From contig DRHW01000012.1 in NCBI GenBank assembly GCA_011053005.1, positions 58,395-122,394 of the forward strand: DNA of 64,000 nt. The letters are read 5' to 3'. The stretch is from Methylophaga sp. (GTDB lineage Bacteria > Pseudomonadota > Gammaproteobacteria > Nitrosococcales > Methylophagaceae). The first letter of the stretch is position 1, and the number at the start of each line of letters is the position of its first letter. Made by a program: the position numbers and the translations under genes. Positions 1-8,816 of the stretch are shown here, piece by piece. Below the pieces are notes generated by a model. It searched no databases. It had not been told where the DNA came from and worked only from the letters and a program-made list of their open reading frames with translations.

Positions 1-516
1 ATCAATTTCAAATGGTATCTGCCCACCATTTGGCAAGGTAATTTGCTCGGCTTCTAAGTCAACCGTTAATTGATAACCAGGCTCTGCTTGAACATCCGAA
101 AATAAACGTTCGACTATTGTTTCATCTAACTGAATCGCTAAAATGCCATTTTTACTCGTATTATTAAAGAAGATATCGGCAAAACTCGGTGCAATAATAA
201 CGCGGATTCCAAAATCATCTAAGGCCCATACTGCATGCTCTCGGCTAGATCCACAGCCAAAATTTTCTCGCGCTAATAAGATCGTACCGCCTTTATAACG
301 TGGCTGGTTTAACTCAAAATTTTCATTTAATGGACGATTTGAACAGTCTAATCCTGGTTCACCAAGATCTAAATAGCGCCATTCATCAAATAAATTAGGC
401 CCAAAACCACTGCGTTGAATAGATTTCAAAAACTGCTTAGGGATAATCGCATCGGTGTCGACGTTCGGTCTATCTAGTGGTATTACGATACCTTTTTCTA
501 CAGAAAATACTTGCAT
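1..516 (-). CDS. leuD: 3-isopropylmalate dehydratase small subunit (partial, 3' end outside window)
   Basis: The reverse strand from the ATG at 516 reads an open frame through position 1, giving 172 residues of a protein that is usually a little over 200 long, so the C-terminus lies outside the window. LeuD pairs with LeuC to isomerise 2-isopropylmalate to 3-isopropylmalate in cytosolic leucine synthesis. The N-terminal [18 protein letters not shown] stretch (residues 13-30) and the [11 protein letters not shown] loop (residues 85-95), which recognises substrate in the small-subunit swivel domain, are diagnostic of the family. The rest of the leu operon cannot be seen. The next gene upstream (YceI-like) ends 48 bases before it and is unrelated in function. 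Confidence 0.95.
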   Translation of the reverse strand, partial: MQVFSVEKGIVIPLDRPNVDTDAIIPKQFLKSIQRSGFGPNLFDEWRYLDLGEPGLDCSNRPLNENFELNQPRYKGGTILLARENFGCGSSREHAVWALDDFGIRVIIAPSFADIFFNNTSKNGILAIQLDETIVERLFSDVQAEPGYQLTVDLEAEQITLPNGGQIPFEID

Positions 517-564
517 TGCTTATTTCTTCACTTTAACTGAATTTATCTTGCTGACTGAGTCGGT

Positions 565-1161
565 TCATTTTAGCTTTAATGTTAAATAAAAGCTCACGGG
601 CACCACATGACTAATACTAGGAAGAGATGCCAATTCCATTAATTTGTTAACACCTGATGCCAGTTCAAAGTCATCAGCATTAATAATGACTGGCTTAGCA
701 CTCACTACTGATAATTTAGCACCAACCAAACGTGTGACGATAACATCAAGTGTCAACGGTTTTGTTACACCATGTAAATTTAGTTTAGCATCGATGGTAA
801 GGTGTGTACTTGCACCTTCTGCAATTGCATCAACTAAGTCAGTATCAATCGAGGCAGTCAGTATTGCGGTTGAATACTTACTGACATCAAAAAGCTCTTT
901 TTTCATTCTATCATCACGAATGGCAACATTAGTATCAACACTAGCCAAATCAATATCTAATACAAATTGACCTTGGGCATCATAACTACCTTGTAGCTGT
1001 TTAAATGAATGAACTTCAGCTATATTTGTTTTTTTAATCGAAATAAAATTCAATTGAGAATCGCTACTATCGATAACCCAGTCCATCGCTTGTGCAGAGA
1101 TTGAACTAAGTGACAATCCCATTACCACGGCTGTCATTTTTGTTAATTTAACTATATTCAC
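565..1161 (-). CDS. YceI-family periplasmic protein
   Basis: A 198-residue protein with a Sec signal peptide (residues 1-25, cleaved after AQA), followed by a single YceI domain from about residue 27 to the end. The DWVIDSSDSQLNF start of the mature part, the SVDTNVAIRDDRMKKELFDV segment and the LNLHGVTKPLTL strand are typical of YceI lipocalin-like barrels, which bind isoprenoid-type lipids in structurally studied members. The exact ligand here is unknown. It begins 15 bases after the pomB stop, so it may be read through from the stator genes, although no functional link is known. Family assignment is firm; the physiological role is not. Confidence 0.85.
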   Translation of the reverse strand: MNIVKLTKMTAVVMGLSLSSISAQAMDWVIDSSDSQLNFISIKKTNIAEVHSFKQLQGSYDAQGQFVLDIDLASVDTNVAIRDDRMKKELFDVSKYSTAILTASIDTDLVDAIAEGASTHLTIDAKLNLHGVTKPLTLDVIVTRLVGAKLSVVSAKPVIINADDFELASGVNKLMELASLPSISHVVPVSFYLTLKLK

Positions 1162-1176
1162 TTGAATCTCCTATAT

Positions 1177-2091
1177 TTATTCGGGGGTAGTAACTTCGCC
1201 ATCAACCGATTCATATTCATTATTAAGACGCTCAATGGAATCATTTACCTCTTGCTTGGAGGTAGATTTAAGCACGATAATTTCCACACGTCTATTCTTT
1301 GCCCTATTCTCAGGCGTATCATTGGTTGTTAAAGGCTGTGTTTCAGCATGACCTTCTAAAACAAAACGATCTGGCTGCATTTCACCGTTAGCCAATAATT
1401 CATGGACAACGGATGTTGCTCTTGAAGTTGATAACTCCCAATTAGAACGATAACGAGCTGTATTAATAGGTATATTATCGGTATGACCTGCAACGACTAT
1501 TTGGCCATCTGTTTTACTTAATACATGACGAATTTTATCCAAAATAGGTAAAAACTCTCTATTCAAATTAGCATTACCAGATTGAAAAGAACCTTTTTCT
1601 CGTATTCTAATAACTATTCTATCGAACTGGGTTTCAACATCAATTAAACCTTCGTCAATTTCTTCTTTTAAGGCTTCTTGGAACTCTAATGATTCTTCGT
1701 TAATTTCTTCTTGCTGTTTTTTTGCAGCAACTTCAGCTTTCTCATCAGCGTCTTGCTTTACTTTTAAAGCATCTCTGGTTTCATCAATAGTATCTTGTCT
1801 TACTTCTGAAAGCGGTGTCGGTCTTGGTTCTCCGGGACTGAACTCTTGAGCAATGATACTCGTACCTTTTGGAATTTCATTGGCGGCAACCTCACGCTGT
1901 ACACCAAATGCATTATCCAAAGATTTAACAACCATCTTGTATTTCAACGCGTCCATTTCGGCAAACGAAAGTAGCAATACGAAGAAACACATTAATAATG
2001 ACATTAGATCAGCAAACGTTCCCATATAGGCAGGTAACCCTACTGGGGGACAATCTTGCTCAACGGCATCATCTTCTAATTCTTCACTCAT
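1177..2091 (-). CDS. pomB: Flagellar motor stator protein PomB (MotB family)
   Basis: 304 residues. One transmembrane helix at about residues 23-45 carries the motif GTFADLMSLLMCFFVLLLSF, in which Asp28 is the equivalent of the ion-carrying Asp24 of Vibrio PomB. The CPPVGLP lead-in and the FAEMD exit are PomB-like rather than proton-type MotB, so a sodium motive force is the likely energy source (inference). A charged, coiled plug/linker region (about 100-150) is followed by an OmpA-like peptidoglycan-binding domain (about 160-275) with the GHTDN and NRRVEI signatures. It lies 25 bases downstream of pomA, the partner with which it forms the stator. No other flagellar genes are in the window. 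Confidence 0.93.
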   Translation of the reverse strand: MSEELEDDAVEQDCPPVGLPAYMGTFADLMSLLMCFFVLLLSFAEMDALKYKMVVKSLDNAFGVQREVAANEIPKGTSIIAQEFSPGEPRPTPLSEVRQDTIDETRDALKVKQDADEKAEVAAKKQQEEINEESLEFQEALKEEIDEGLIDVETQFDRIVIRIREKGSFQSGNANLNREFLPILDKIRHVLSKTDGQIVVAGHTDNIPINTARYRSNWELSTSRATSVVHELLANGEMQPDRFVLEGHAETQPLTTNDTPENRAKNRRVEIIVLKSTSKQEVNDSIERLNNEYESVDGEVTTPE

Positions 2092-2116
2092 TTGAATTAA
2101 TTCCTTTCATAGCTAA

Positions 2117-2881
2117 TTATTCAGCGGCCTCAACGGTCTCACGTTTAGACGGAGGTAAGAAGTTTTTCAATAATTCATCTAATACTTTAGGGTTTTGTCC
2201 TTCTTGAATAGCCAATACACTTTGAATAATAATATTTTTATTCAACTGTTCTTCCATGCTACGTAATGCCAATTTATCGGAGATTGGTAATGCGAACATA
2301 TTGGCTAACATTGCCCCATAAAGAGTTGTAAGTAAGGCAACCGCCATCGCAGGACCAATCGATTTAGGATCGGACATATTGGACAGCATTTGCACCAAGC
2401 CAACAAGGGTTCCTATCATTCCCATGGCCGGACCAGCATCACCAATTTGTTTAAAAATAGCTTGTCCCATTTTGTGACGCGAGACCATTTCATTCATTTC
2501 TGTTGATAACGCTTTCTTAACGACCGATGCTTCGTGGCCATCGACCAGCATACTAATCCCTTTCGATAACACAGGATTAGTGATTTCTTGACCTTCTAAC
2601 GCTAATAAACCTTCTTTGCGTGCAATGCCTGCTAGCTCGACAACACTTGTAATTAAAGATTCAGGGCTTTCAGATTTATATAAAAATGCTTTCATCGCCG
2701 TTTTAATTGAGCCAATAAACTGTCCCAAGGTAAATCGCATTAATACGACAGCAATAGAACCGCCAAGAACAATCATGAATGACGGCGCATTAATAAAAAC
2801 TAACGCACCTGACCCGAGGGCAATAGTTGCAATAATAAGCCCCCAGGATGCTAAAAATCCCAGTAATGTAGCTAAATCCAC
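2117..2881 (-). CDS. pomA: Flagellar motor stator protein PomA (MotA family)
   Basis: 254 residues with four predicted membrane segments (about 7-27, 33-50, 150-170 and 182-203) and a long cytoplasmic loop between helices 2 and 3 that contacts FliG in this family. The GDAGPAMGMIGTLVGLV segment at the start of helix 3 holds the conserved proline and glycines of PomA/MotA. It forms the A5B2 stator with the PomB encoded directly downstream. The start is a GTG: the ribosome-binding site AAGGGG lies 8 bases before it and no ATG fits the alignment. Together with pomB it looks like a two-gene unit separated from the main flagellar cluster, as is common for pomAB. Confidence 0.93.
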   Translation of the reverse strand: MDLATLLGFLASWGLIIATIALGSGALVFINAPSFMIVLGGSIAVVLMRFTLGQFIGSIKTAMKAFLYKSESPESLITSVVELAGIARKEGLLALEGQEITNPVLSKGISMLVDGHEASVVKKALSTEMNEMVSRHKMGQAIFKQIGDAGPAMGMIGTLVGLVQMLSNMSDPKSIGPAMAVALLTTLYGAMLANMFALPISDKLALRSMEEQLNKNIIIQSVLAIQEGQNPKVLDELLKNFLPPSKRETVEAAE

Positions 2882-3026
2882 AAATCAATCCCCTTAGATG
2901 AGTGCAGCATAATATAAATATGACTCAGCAACAGAGCATAAAAGCCTTTGTATATCACTGCTTGAATCCATTAATTTTAAAAAGGTAATTCTACCCAATA
3001 CCAGCTAAAAAATCTGTTCTATTCGT

Positions 3027-5171
3027 TTAAACGTTCTTTTTCTTTAACTTTTGACGATATAACAACCAAGCAGGTAACAAACATAAAATACACAACACGA
3101 CGAGTACGAGCAACGGCCATAATATCGGCTTATTCCACTGTTGCTGCAAGCTTGATCGTTGCTGTGCATCTAAACGTCGATACTTAATCGTATTATTTGC
3201 CATTAAATTTGGTTTTACGTTTTTATTCCATGAGTGATACAAAGAAAACTGCCTGGTATGAAACCCCCAGATCCACGGCGAATCATCGGTAATAATATTT
3301 AACATTTTCTTAATGATTGCTCGTCGCTCATCATTATCTGGCATCACTCTCATCTGTTCGAACAAATGATCAAATTGAGCATTTTGATAGTTAGCAGCAT
3401 TTTCACCACCCGATATCATCTTGCTATTCGGACCATAAAGAAGAAACAGAAAGTTTTCCGGATCAGGGTAGTCGGCATTCCAACCCCATTGAAAAAGCTG
3501 AGCTTGGCCATTACGCATTTTATCTTGGAACCGATTATAGTCAGTGCTACGAATAACGAGCTGTATTCCTAATTTAGTAAATTGTTTACGCAACCAGTCA
3601 AACTGAGCTTTAGCATCAGGTCCACTGGCCGGCACATCTAAATACAACGTTAGTGGCTCACCTGTTTTTTGTGAACGACCAGCAGGATAACCCGCCTTTG
3701 CTAATAGTTTGGTCGCTTCGGCTATTGATTTTCGCTTAGCCGTATCTTTTTCCCAGTCATACACAAAATGATTAATCCCTACTTCACCATTACGGTAGCC
3801 AAATATACCTGGTGGAATAGGACTTTGAGCAGCAATACCACGACCGTTTAGAAATATTGAAATAAATTCTTCATAATCAATGGCGATTGAAATCGCCTGA
3901 CGTAAATATTTTGCTGTATCACTATAACCGCCGACAACCGGATCTTGCATATTAAACCCGATATAGAAGGTGGAGGCTTCAACAGCTGTTCTAAGTGCAA
4001 TACCCTTTTCCTTCATGGCATCACTTAAAAGATATTTTCCGTCAGGAGCAACATCAATTGCTTGATCAAAACTATCCGAGCTAATACCACTAATATCATA
4101 ATAACCTTGAAGAAACTTATTCCAATATGAAGTACTTTCTTTTTCTAAGTTGAAAACGATTCTATCAATAAAAGGTAATTTTTTCCCTTTATCATCTAAC
4201 AATCCTAGTGCTAAATCACTAGGTTCTCCTTGTTGGGGATAATATTCATCATGAAAATTTGGATTTTTTTCTAACACCATACGACTGTTTGGATCATTTT
4301 CTGTTAACTGATACGCCCCCGTTCCAACCGGATACCAATCTAAGGTTATATTTTTCTTAATGAGTCCTGGCTGAGCATAAAAGGCATCGGCTTCCCATGG
4401 AACAGGAGCGAAAAAAGCCATTGCTAGCCAATATCGTAATTGTGGATATTTGCCGATGACTTTGATTTGATAAGTATAACGATCAACCACCTTCACCCCA
4501 GAAATAGCTGATGTTCGTAAATCTATTGTTTTTCCTAATTGTTTTTCGGCTCGTAATTGTGCGGCGTAATCTGCAAGTCCAACGATGTATTCACTCATCA
4601 CGCCCAATATCGGAGAATGAAGTTCAGGATCGGCTAATCGTTTAATTTGATAGACATAATCCTCAGCAACTAACTCCCTACTACCTTGAACCTCAAAATC
4701 AGCAAGCTTATTGATATCATCTAATTGATCATCGGTCAGATGATGATATACAAACTGTCCTTTATTATCTTTCGAAAAGGCAGGATGAGGTTGATAAAGA
4801 ATGTTTGGTTTAATTGTAATTTGATAAACACTGTAGGCAACCTCGCTCGAGGTATCATCTTCACTCACTTCAATATCGTTTTTATTATAGTAATGTATTG
4901 ATGGCAAACTTGTGGCGGTCAAGGGCACTAATGTAAAGGGTCTCTTTAAGTAATGATATTGAAACGGCGGCTCATAAATTTGACCCGTAAAACTCGCTTC
5001 ATTTTCACTATATGATTTAGCAGGATCTAAATGCTTAGGACGTAATGAGAATGAACTGTACAAGGTCACAGCATTATCTGCTTGTTCAGAATAAGGTGAA
5101 TTGACTGTCGGCAACTCACAGCCCACCAAAAACAATAAAACAACACTGCAAAAATACGATATAAACCGCAT
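3027..5171 (-). CDS. Orphan peptide ABC-type substrate-binding lipoprotein with C-terminal membrane anchor
   Basis: About 714 residues of the SBP_bac_5 (OppA/DppA-like) family: PDPENFLFLLYG, DWLRKQFTKLGIQL and DYEEFISIFLNGRG are recognisable blocks. I start it at the ATG at 5171, where GGGA precedes the codon and a lipoprotein signal follows directly with lipobox LVGC (Cys18). An in-frame ATG at 5204 would add 11 residues but has no ribosome-binding site. Unusually, the C-terminus has a hydrophobic segment of about 22 residues (WPLLVLVVLCILCLLPAWLL) followed by a lysine-rich tail, so the protein may be anchored at both ends. No ABC permease or ATPase gene is nearby. It is divergent from fabI. 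Substrate is unknown. Confidence 0.8.
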   Translation of the reverse strand: MRFISYFCSVVLLFLVGCELPTVNSPYSEQADNAVTLYSSFSLRPKHLDPAKSYSENEASFTGQIYEPPFQYHYLKRPFTLVPLTATSLPSIHYYNKNDIEVSEDDTSSEVAYSVYQITIKPNILYQPHPAFSKDNKGQFVYHHLTDDQLDDINKLADFEVQGSRELVAEDYVYQIKRLADPELHSPILGVMSEYIVGLADYAAQLRAEKQLGKTIDLRTSAISGVKVVDRYTYQIKVIGKYPQLRYWLAMAFFAPVPWEADAFYAQPGLIKKNITLDWYPVGTGAYQLTENDPNSRMVLEKNPNFHDEYYPQQGEPSDLALGLLDDKGKKLPFIDRIVFNLEKESTSYWNKFLQGYYDISGISSDSFDQAIDVAPDGKYLLSDAMKEKGIALRTAVEASTFYIGFNMQDPVVGGYSDTAKYLRQAISIAIDYEEFISIFLNGRGIAAQSPIPPGIFGYRNGEVGINHFVYDWEKDTAKRKSIAEATKLLAKAGYPAGRSQKTGEPLTLYLDVPASGPDAKAQFDWLRKQFTKLGIQLVIRSTDYNRFQDKMRNGQAQLFQWGWNADYPDPENFLFLLYGPNSKMISGGENAANYQNAQFDHLFEQMRVMPDNDERRAIIKKMLNIITDDSPWIWGFHTRQFSLYHSWNKNVKPNLMANNTIKYRRLDAQQRSSLQQQWNKPILWPLLVLVVLCILCLLPAWLLYRQKLKKKNV

Positions 5172-5203
5172 AGAATTTCCCAATACTTTATAAATTAGAT
5201 TCA

Positions 5204-5219
5204 TTATAACGAGTTATAA
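5204..5219. promoter_or_regulatory. 16-bp palindrome between the binding-protein gene and fabI
   Basis: TTATAAC-GA-GTTATAA: two perfect 7-base arms separated by two bases, in the 93-126 base gap between divergent genes. It overlaps the less likely upstream start of the binding-protein gene and lies about 80 bases before fabI. It could be an operator for either gene; no known regulator motif is matched. Confidence 0.4.
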
Positions 5220-5297
5220 GTTATGTTGCCTCTTCCAGAAATAAGTAATTTCGGGTACTTTGTAACGTTTTCTAACATTACTTTCTAAGGATTAACT

Positions 5298-6083
5298 ATG
5301 GGATTTTTACAAGGCAAACGTGTATTAATTGTCGGTGTTGCGAGTGCACGCTCTATTGCATCTGGTATCGCGCTAGCGATGGCACGCGAAGGTGCTGAAC
5401 TGGCATTCACTTATCAAAATGATAAATTAAAATCTCGCGTCGAAAAGATCGCTGAAGAATGCGGTTCGAATCCTGCGCTATTATTCCCTTGTGATGTTGC
5501 TAATGATGCAGAGATTAACACTGTATTTGAACAGCTAGGACAACACTGGGACGGCTTAGATACAATCGTTCATTCAGTCGCCTTTGCTCCACGTGATCAA
5601 CTACAAGGTAGTTATGTTGATAGCGTAACGCGAGAAGGTTTTGCAACAGCACATGACATTAGTTCTTATAGCTTTGTAGCGCTTGCAAAAGCCGGTAAGG
5701 CGATGATGGCAGGACGTAACGGTTCACTATTAACGTTAAGTTACCTGGGAGCTGAACGTGCAATCGATAATTACAACGTGATGGGTGTAGCTAAAGCCAG
5801 TTTAGAGGCTAATGTACGATACATGGCTTATTCATTAGGTCCTGAAGGTACTCGCGTAAATGCTGTATCAGCAGGTCCAATTAAAACGCTAGCTTCTGCT
5901 GGTATTGCTGACTTCAGTAAAAAAATGGCATTAGGTGAACAAATCTCGCCGCTACGTCGTAACGTGACGATCGAAGAAGTGGGTAATGTGGCTGCATTCA
6001 TGTGCTCAGATTTAGCATCTGGTGTTACAGGTGAAATTACTTATGTCGATAGTGGTTACAATATTGTTGGCGTCGCAGGTTAA
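5298..6083 (+). CDS. fabI: Enoyl-[acyl-carrier-protein] reductase [NADH]
   Basis: 261 residues, the normal length. FabI reduces trans-2-enoyl-ACP in the last step of each cycle of type II fatty-acid elongation. The Rossmann start [13 protein letters not shown] (13-25), the HSVAFAP loop (92-98) and the active-site set Tyr149, Tyr159 and Lys166 (in YNVMGVAK) match the short-chain reductase-type FabI closely. The residue equivalent to Gly93 of E. coli FabI, a triclosan contact, is alanine here, which is common in the family and is no proof of resistance. A good ribosome-binding site (AAGGA, 6 bases before the ATG) supports the start. It converges on ppiD across a shared terminator, an arrangement also known in pseudomonads. 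Confidence 0.96.
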   Translation: MGFLQGKRVLIVGVASARSIASGIALAMAREGAELAFTYQNDKLKSRVEKIAEECGSNPALLFPCDVANDAEINTVFEQLGQHWDGLDTIVHSVAFAPRDQLQGSYVDSVTREGFATAHDISSYSFVALAKAGKAMMAGRNGSLLTLSYLGAERAIDNYNVMGVAKASLEANVRYMAYSLGPEGTRVNAVSAGPIKTLASAGIADFSKKMALGEQISPLRRNVTIEEVGNVAAFMCSDLASGVTGEITYVDSGYNIVGVAG

Positions 6084-6140
6084 AATCTGAAGTAATAATA
6101 TTTAAGATCACGGGATTTAAAGCACTCAAGCTGAACAAAC

Positions 6141-6167
6141 AAAAAAGGCGCTATAAGCGCCTTTTTT
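6141..6167. terminator. Bidirectional intrinsic terminator between fabI and ppiD
   Basis: A6-GGCGC-TATAA-GCGCC-T6: a GC-rich stem flanked by an A-run on the left and a T-run on the right, so it works on both strands. It sits between two convergent genes. Confidence 0.9.
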
Positions 6168-6190
6168 ACAACTCAATTAAATTATCTAAA

Positions 6191-8077
6191 TTATAGATTT
6201 TCTTTATATAATTTAATGTCAGCATTTTCTTTCAAACTATCAATCAATGCTTGTAACTCACTCGTGCCATAGGTACGAACTAGATGAGACTGTAAGCCAT
6301 CACGCTCTTCCTGTGCAGCATCAGCGGCCACACCATCTTTAGCCGAAATAACATTCACTACAACATAATTACCATTACTTGCCGTAAAGCCAATAAATGA
6401 TGCATTTGAACTAGGTTTGGCTACAGCAAAAGCACGCTCTAAAACTTCAGAACTTAGCTCTTTGCTCATACGTGTATAGGATTGACTGGCATGCCATTCA
6501 TTACTAGCAAACAAACTATCAGCCGATGTACCTGATTTTACTTTAGCCAAAATCTGTTCACCCATTTCATGTGCTTTGTCTCTCGCAGCAGCATAACGTA
6601 ATTGTTCTTTAATAGCCGGAGCAACCGACTCATAAGGAAGTTGGCTTGCAACAGTATGCTTGTTTTTATGTAATACCAATAAATCTGATTTGCTTAATTC
6701 AATCACCGCACTATTCAAATTATTAGCTAAAACATCTTCACTAAATGCCACACTAGCTACTTTTTGATTCGTAGCAATACCAACAGTATTGCCATCACGC
6801 ATGAATGCAGGACTGGTTTGAATTTCTAATGATAACTCTTCAGCAACAACATCTAAGTTATCTGGATTTTCATAACTTAAATTAGCGAGTTTTTCAGCTT
6901 GTTCAAAAAATAAATCTTCTGCTTTATGCTGACGATAAAGCGCTTCAATCTGATCACGAGCTTCAGCAAAAGACTTGCCTTTGGCAGCTTGAATCGCAGT
7001 CAATTTAATAAGGTGAGAACCGAACTCTGTTTTAATAGGTTCACTCACATCACCTACATTTTTCATCGAAAATACCGCTTCTTCAAATGCGGGTTCCATT
7101 ACGCCACGTTGAAATAGGCCTAAATCTCCGCCTTCTTCAGCAGAGCCTGTATCTTGTGATAATTCTTTAGCAAGTGCTGAAAAGTCTTCACCTTGCTTTA
7201 AACGCTGCTGTAATGAAGCTAGTGTAGCCTTAGCTTTTGCATCATCACCTTCGATTAATATATGACTTGCTTGACGTTGTTCAGGCGCAATAAATTGGTC
7301 TTTATTTTTGTCATAAAAGGCTTTGAGCGATTGTTCATCAACTGGAATATTTTTACTTAAATTATCAACCGATAACTCGACATAATCCACCACCATTTGC
7401 TCTGGCGCCATATAGTCAGCCAAGTGGTCATTATAATATGCTCGAACAGCATCATCGGTTACAGTGATTTGTTCCATCTGATCTTTAGCAGCAACAACAC
7501 CATAAGCAATCTCACGAGTTTGATTTTCTAATCGCAAAATGGTGTCTAACTCATGATCACTAACAATGACAGAGCCTTGCGTATTTTCAGCTAACTCTTG
7601 TGTTAATACATCTGTACGTAACTGAGCTTCGTATTGAGCTGGATTCAAACCTACACGAGCCAATGCCATCGAATAAACATCATGATCAAACTGACCATCC
7701 TTTTGAAATGCAGCTGTTGATTTAATAATTTTAAATAATGTTTGATCTGTGACTCGCTGTCCTAAATCATGTCCTGCTAAAATAAGTAGCTTTTGCTCTA
7801 CAAGTCCCTCGAGAACACTTTGTTTTATCGCTAGACCTTCGAACATAGCGGGGTCAAAATTCTCTCCCATCATATTTCTCATACGATCACGATATTGCTG
7901 TAAAGCCTTTTGATACTCAACTTGCTGAATAGCTTCGCCATTCACTTTTGCGACAAGGACATCAGATGGGCCGGTTAAGTAAGAGTTAACGCCCCAGAGA
8001 GCAAATGGAATACTAATTAAGCCTACAATAAACCATGCAACCCAACCTTGAGCTCGTTCACGAATAAAATGCAACAT
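6191..8077 (-). CDS. ppiD: Periplasmic folding chaperone / peptidyl-prolyl isomerase PpiD
   Basis: 628 residues, close to the E. coli protein (623). A short cytoplasmic N-terminus and one membrane helix (about 12-34, WVAWFIVGLISIPFALWGV) anchor the protein in the inner membrane facing the periplasm. A SurA-N-like chaperone region follows, then one parvulin (PPIC) domain at about residues 265-360 with QASHILIE, SQDTGSAEEGGDLG and FGSHLIKL, then an alpha-helical C-terminal part. PpiD assists newly exported outer-membrane and periplasmic proteins near the Sec translocon. Downstream of hupB and the two tRNAs; in many relatives the order is lon-hupB-ppiD. Confidence 0.92.
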   Translation of the reverse strand: MLHFIRERAQGWVAWFIVGLISIPFALWGVNSYLTGPSDVLVAKVNGEAIQQVEYQKALQQYRDRMRNMMGENFDPAMFEGLAIKQSVLEGLVEQKLLILAGHDLGQRVTDQTLFKIIKSTAAFQKDGQFDHDVYSMALARVGLNPAQYEAQLRTDVLTQELAENTQGSVIVSDHELDTILRLENQTREIAYGVVAAKDQMEQITVTDDAVRAYYNDHLADYMAPEQMVVDYVELSVDNLSKNIPVDEQSLKAFYDKNKDQFIAPEQRQASHILIEGDDAKAKATLASLQQRLKQGEDFSALAKELSQDTGSAEEGGDLGLFQRGVMEPAFEEAVFSMKNVGDVSEPIKTEFGSHLIKLTAIQAAKGKSFAEARDQIEALYRQHKAEDLFFEQAEKLANLSYENPDNLDVVAEELSLEIQTSPAFMRDGNTVGIATNQKVASVAFSEDVLANNLNSAVIELSKSDLLVLHKNKHTVASQLPYESVAPAIKEQLRYAAARDKAHEMGEQILAKVKSGTSADSLFASNEWHASQSYTRMSKELSSEVLERAFAVAKPSSNASFIGFTASNGNYVVVNVISAKDGVAADAAQEERDGLQSHLVRTYGTSELQALIDSLKENADIKLYKENL

Positions 8078-8132
8078 ACAATTAGGACCTTCAGTAATAA
8101 AAGTGTTGTTAGTTCACACCCGAAAAAGATGC

Positions 8133-8162
8133 AAAAAAAAAGGCGCATAAAATGCGCCTTTT
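8133..8162 (-). terminator. Intrinsic terminator after tRNA-Asp
   Basis: Stem GGCGCAT/ATGCGCC with a 3-base loop; on the minus strand it is followed by nine T residues. It ends the hupB/tRNA transcript before ppiD and leaves about 55 bases for a separate ppiD promoter. Confidence 0.88.
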
Positions 8163-8169
8163 CGATATA

Positions 8170-8246
8170 TGGCGGAGCGGACGGGACTCGAACCCGCGAC
8201 CTCCGGCGTGACAGGCCAGCATTCTAACCAGCTGAACTACCGCTCC
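8170..8246 (-). tRNA. tRNA-Asp (anticodon GTC)
   Basis: 77-base cloverleaf on the minus strand: 5' GGAGCGG acceptor arm pairs with CCGCTCC, the anticodon loop is CTGTCAC with GTC, the T-loop is GGTTCGAGTCC, and CCA is encoded (complement of 8170-8172). Confidence 0.97.
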
Positions 8247-8254
8247 ATTTCTCT

Positions 8255-8330
8255 TGGTGGGTGCTGAGGGGTTCGAACCCCCGACCCTCGCCTTGTAAGG
8301 GCGATGCTCTCCCAGCTGAGCTAAGCACCC
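8255..8330 (-). tRNA. tRNA-Val (anticodon TAC)
   Basis: 76-base cloverleaf on the minus strand: acceptor GGGTGCT pairs with AGCACCC, anticodon loop CTTACAA gives TAC, T-loop GGTTCGAACCC, and CCA is encoded. It lies 8 bases upstream of tRNA-Asp and 12 bases downstream of hupB, so all three may share a transcript. Confidence 0.97.
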
Positions 8331-8342
8331 CAAGAAAAAAAA

Positions 8343-8615
8343 CTAGTTTACAGCATCCTTAAGGGCTTTACCAGCTTTAAATGCTGGAATTTTTGCAGCT
8401 GCAATTTGAATCTCTTCACCAGTACGTGGATTACGGCCAGTACGTGCTGCACGATCACGTACAGAAAAAGTTCCAAAGCCAACCAATGTTACTTGATCAC
8501 CACCACTAAGTGCTTTTGTTACTGCACCAGTCATACCATCTACAGCTAGAGCCGCTTTCGCTTTTGAAATGTCAGCAGCAGTTGCGATAGCATCAATCAA
8601 TTCAGATTTATTCAA
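8343..8615 (-). CDS. hupB: DNA-binding protein HU-beta
   Basis: 90 residues, the standard HU length. [11 protein letters not shown] at the start, the [21 protein letters not shown] arm (residues about 47-67) that wraps the minor groove, and the [12 protein letters not shown] end are diagnostic. HU bends and compacts DNA as a homo- or heterodimer in the nucleoid. The gene is followed by tRNA-Val and tRNA-Asp, an order also seen in pseudomonads. The usual upstream neighbour, lon, is absent: rsmA lies 201 bases upstream on the same strand, so the lon-hupB linkage has been broken here. Confidence 0.95.
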   Translation of the reverse strand: MNKSELIDAIATAADISKAKAALAVDGMTGAVTKALSGGDQVTLVGFGTFSVRDRAARTGRNPRTGEEIQIAAAKIPAFKAGKALKDAVN

Positions 8616-8694
8616 AATTCAATTCCTCATCTCGTTAATACTTAATATTATTTATTGTCTCGACCCAAGCCAAGTGGACTAACAGGGAGTGGCT

Positions 8695-8723
8695 ATCTAA
8701 CTACAGCAAAATCACAGTGTCAA
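8695..8723 (-). promoter_or_regulatory. Candidate sigma-70 promoter for hupB
   Basis: On the minus strand a perfect -35 TTGACA (8718-8723) is 17 bases from TTAGAT (8695-8700), a poor -10. It is the best promoter-like pair in the 201-base gap upstream of hupB. Confidence 0.4.
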
Positions 8724-8816
8724 GTGTTTGCTCATCTTTGCTCATATTACTTTTAGCATCAGATGAACCGTCGATTTGTCTGACGATACGTGATCTATAA
8801 TTTTATAGTCAAATAC

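Noticed and set aside
8109..8333. 74-codon minus-strand frame across the two tRNA genes
   Set aside because: It runs through both tRNA-Val and tRNA-Asp and the terminator; the amino-acid pattern comes from tRNA sequence.
8761..8816. Terminator for rsmA from CTATAATTTTATAG
   Set aside because: The stem is only six A/T-rich pairs with no T-run, too weak to call.
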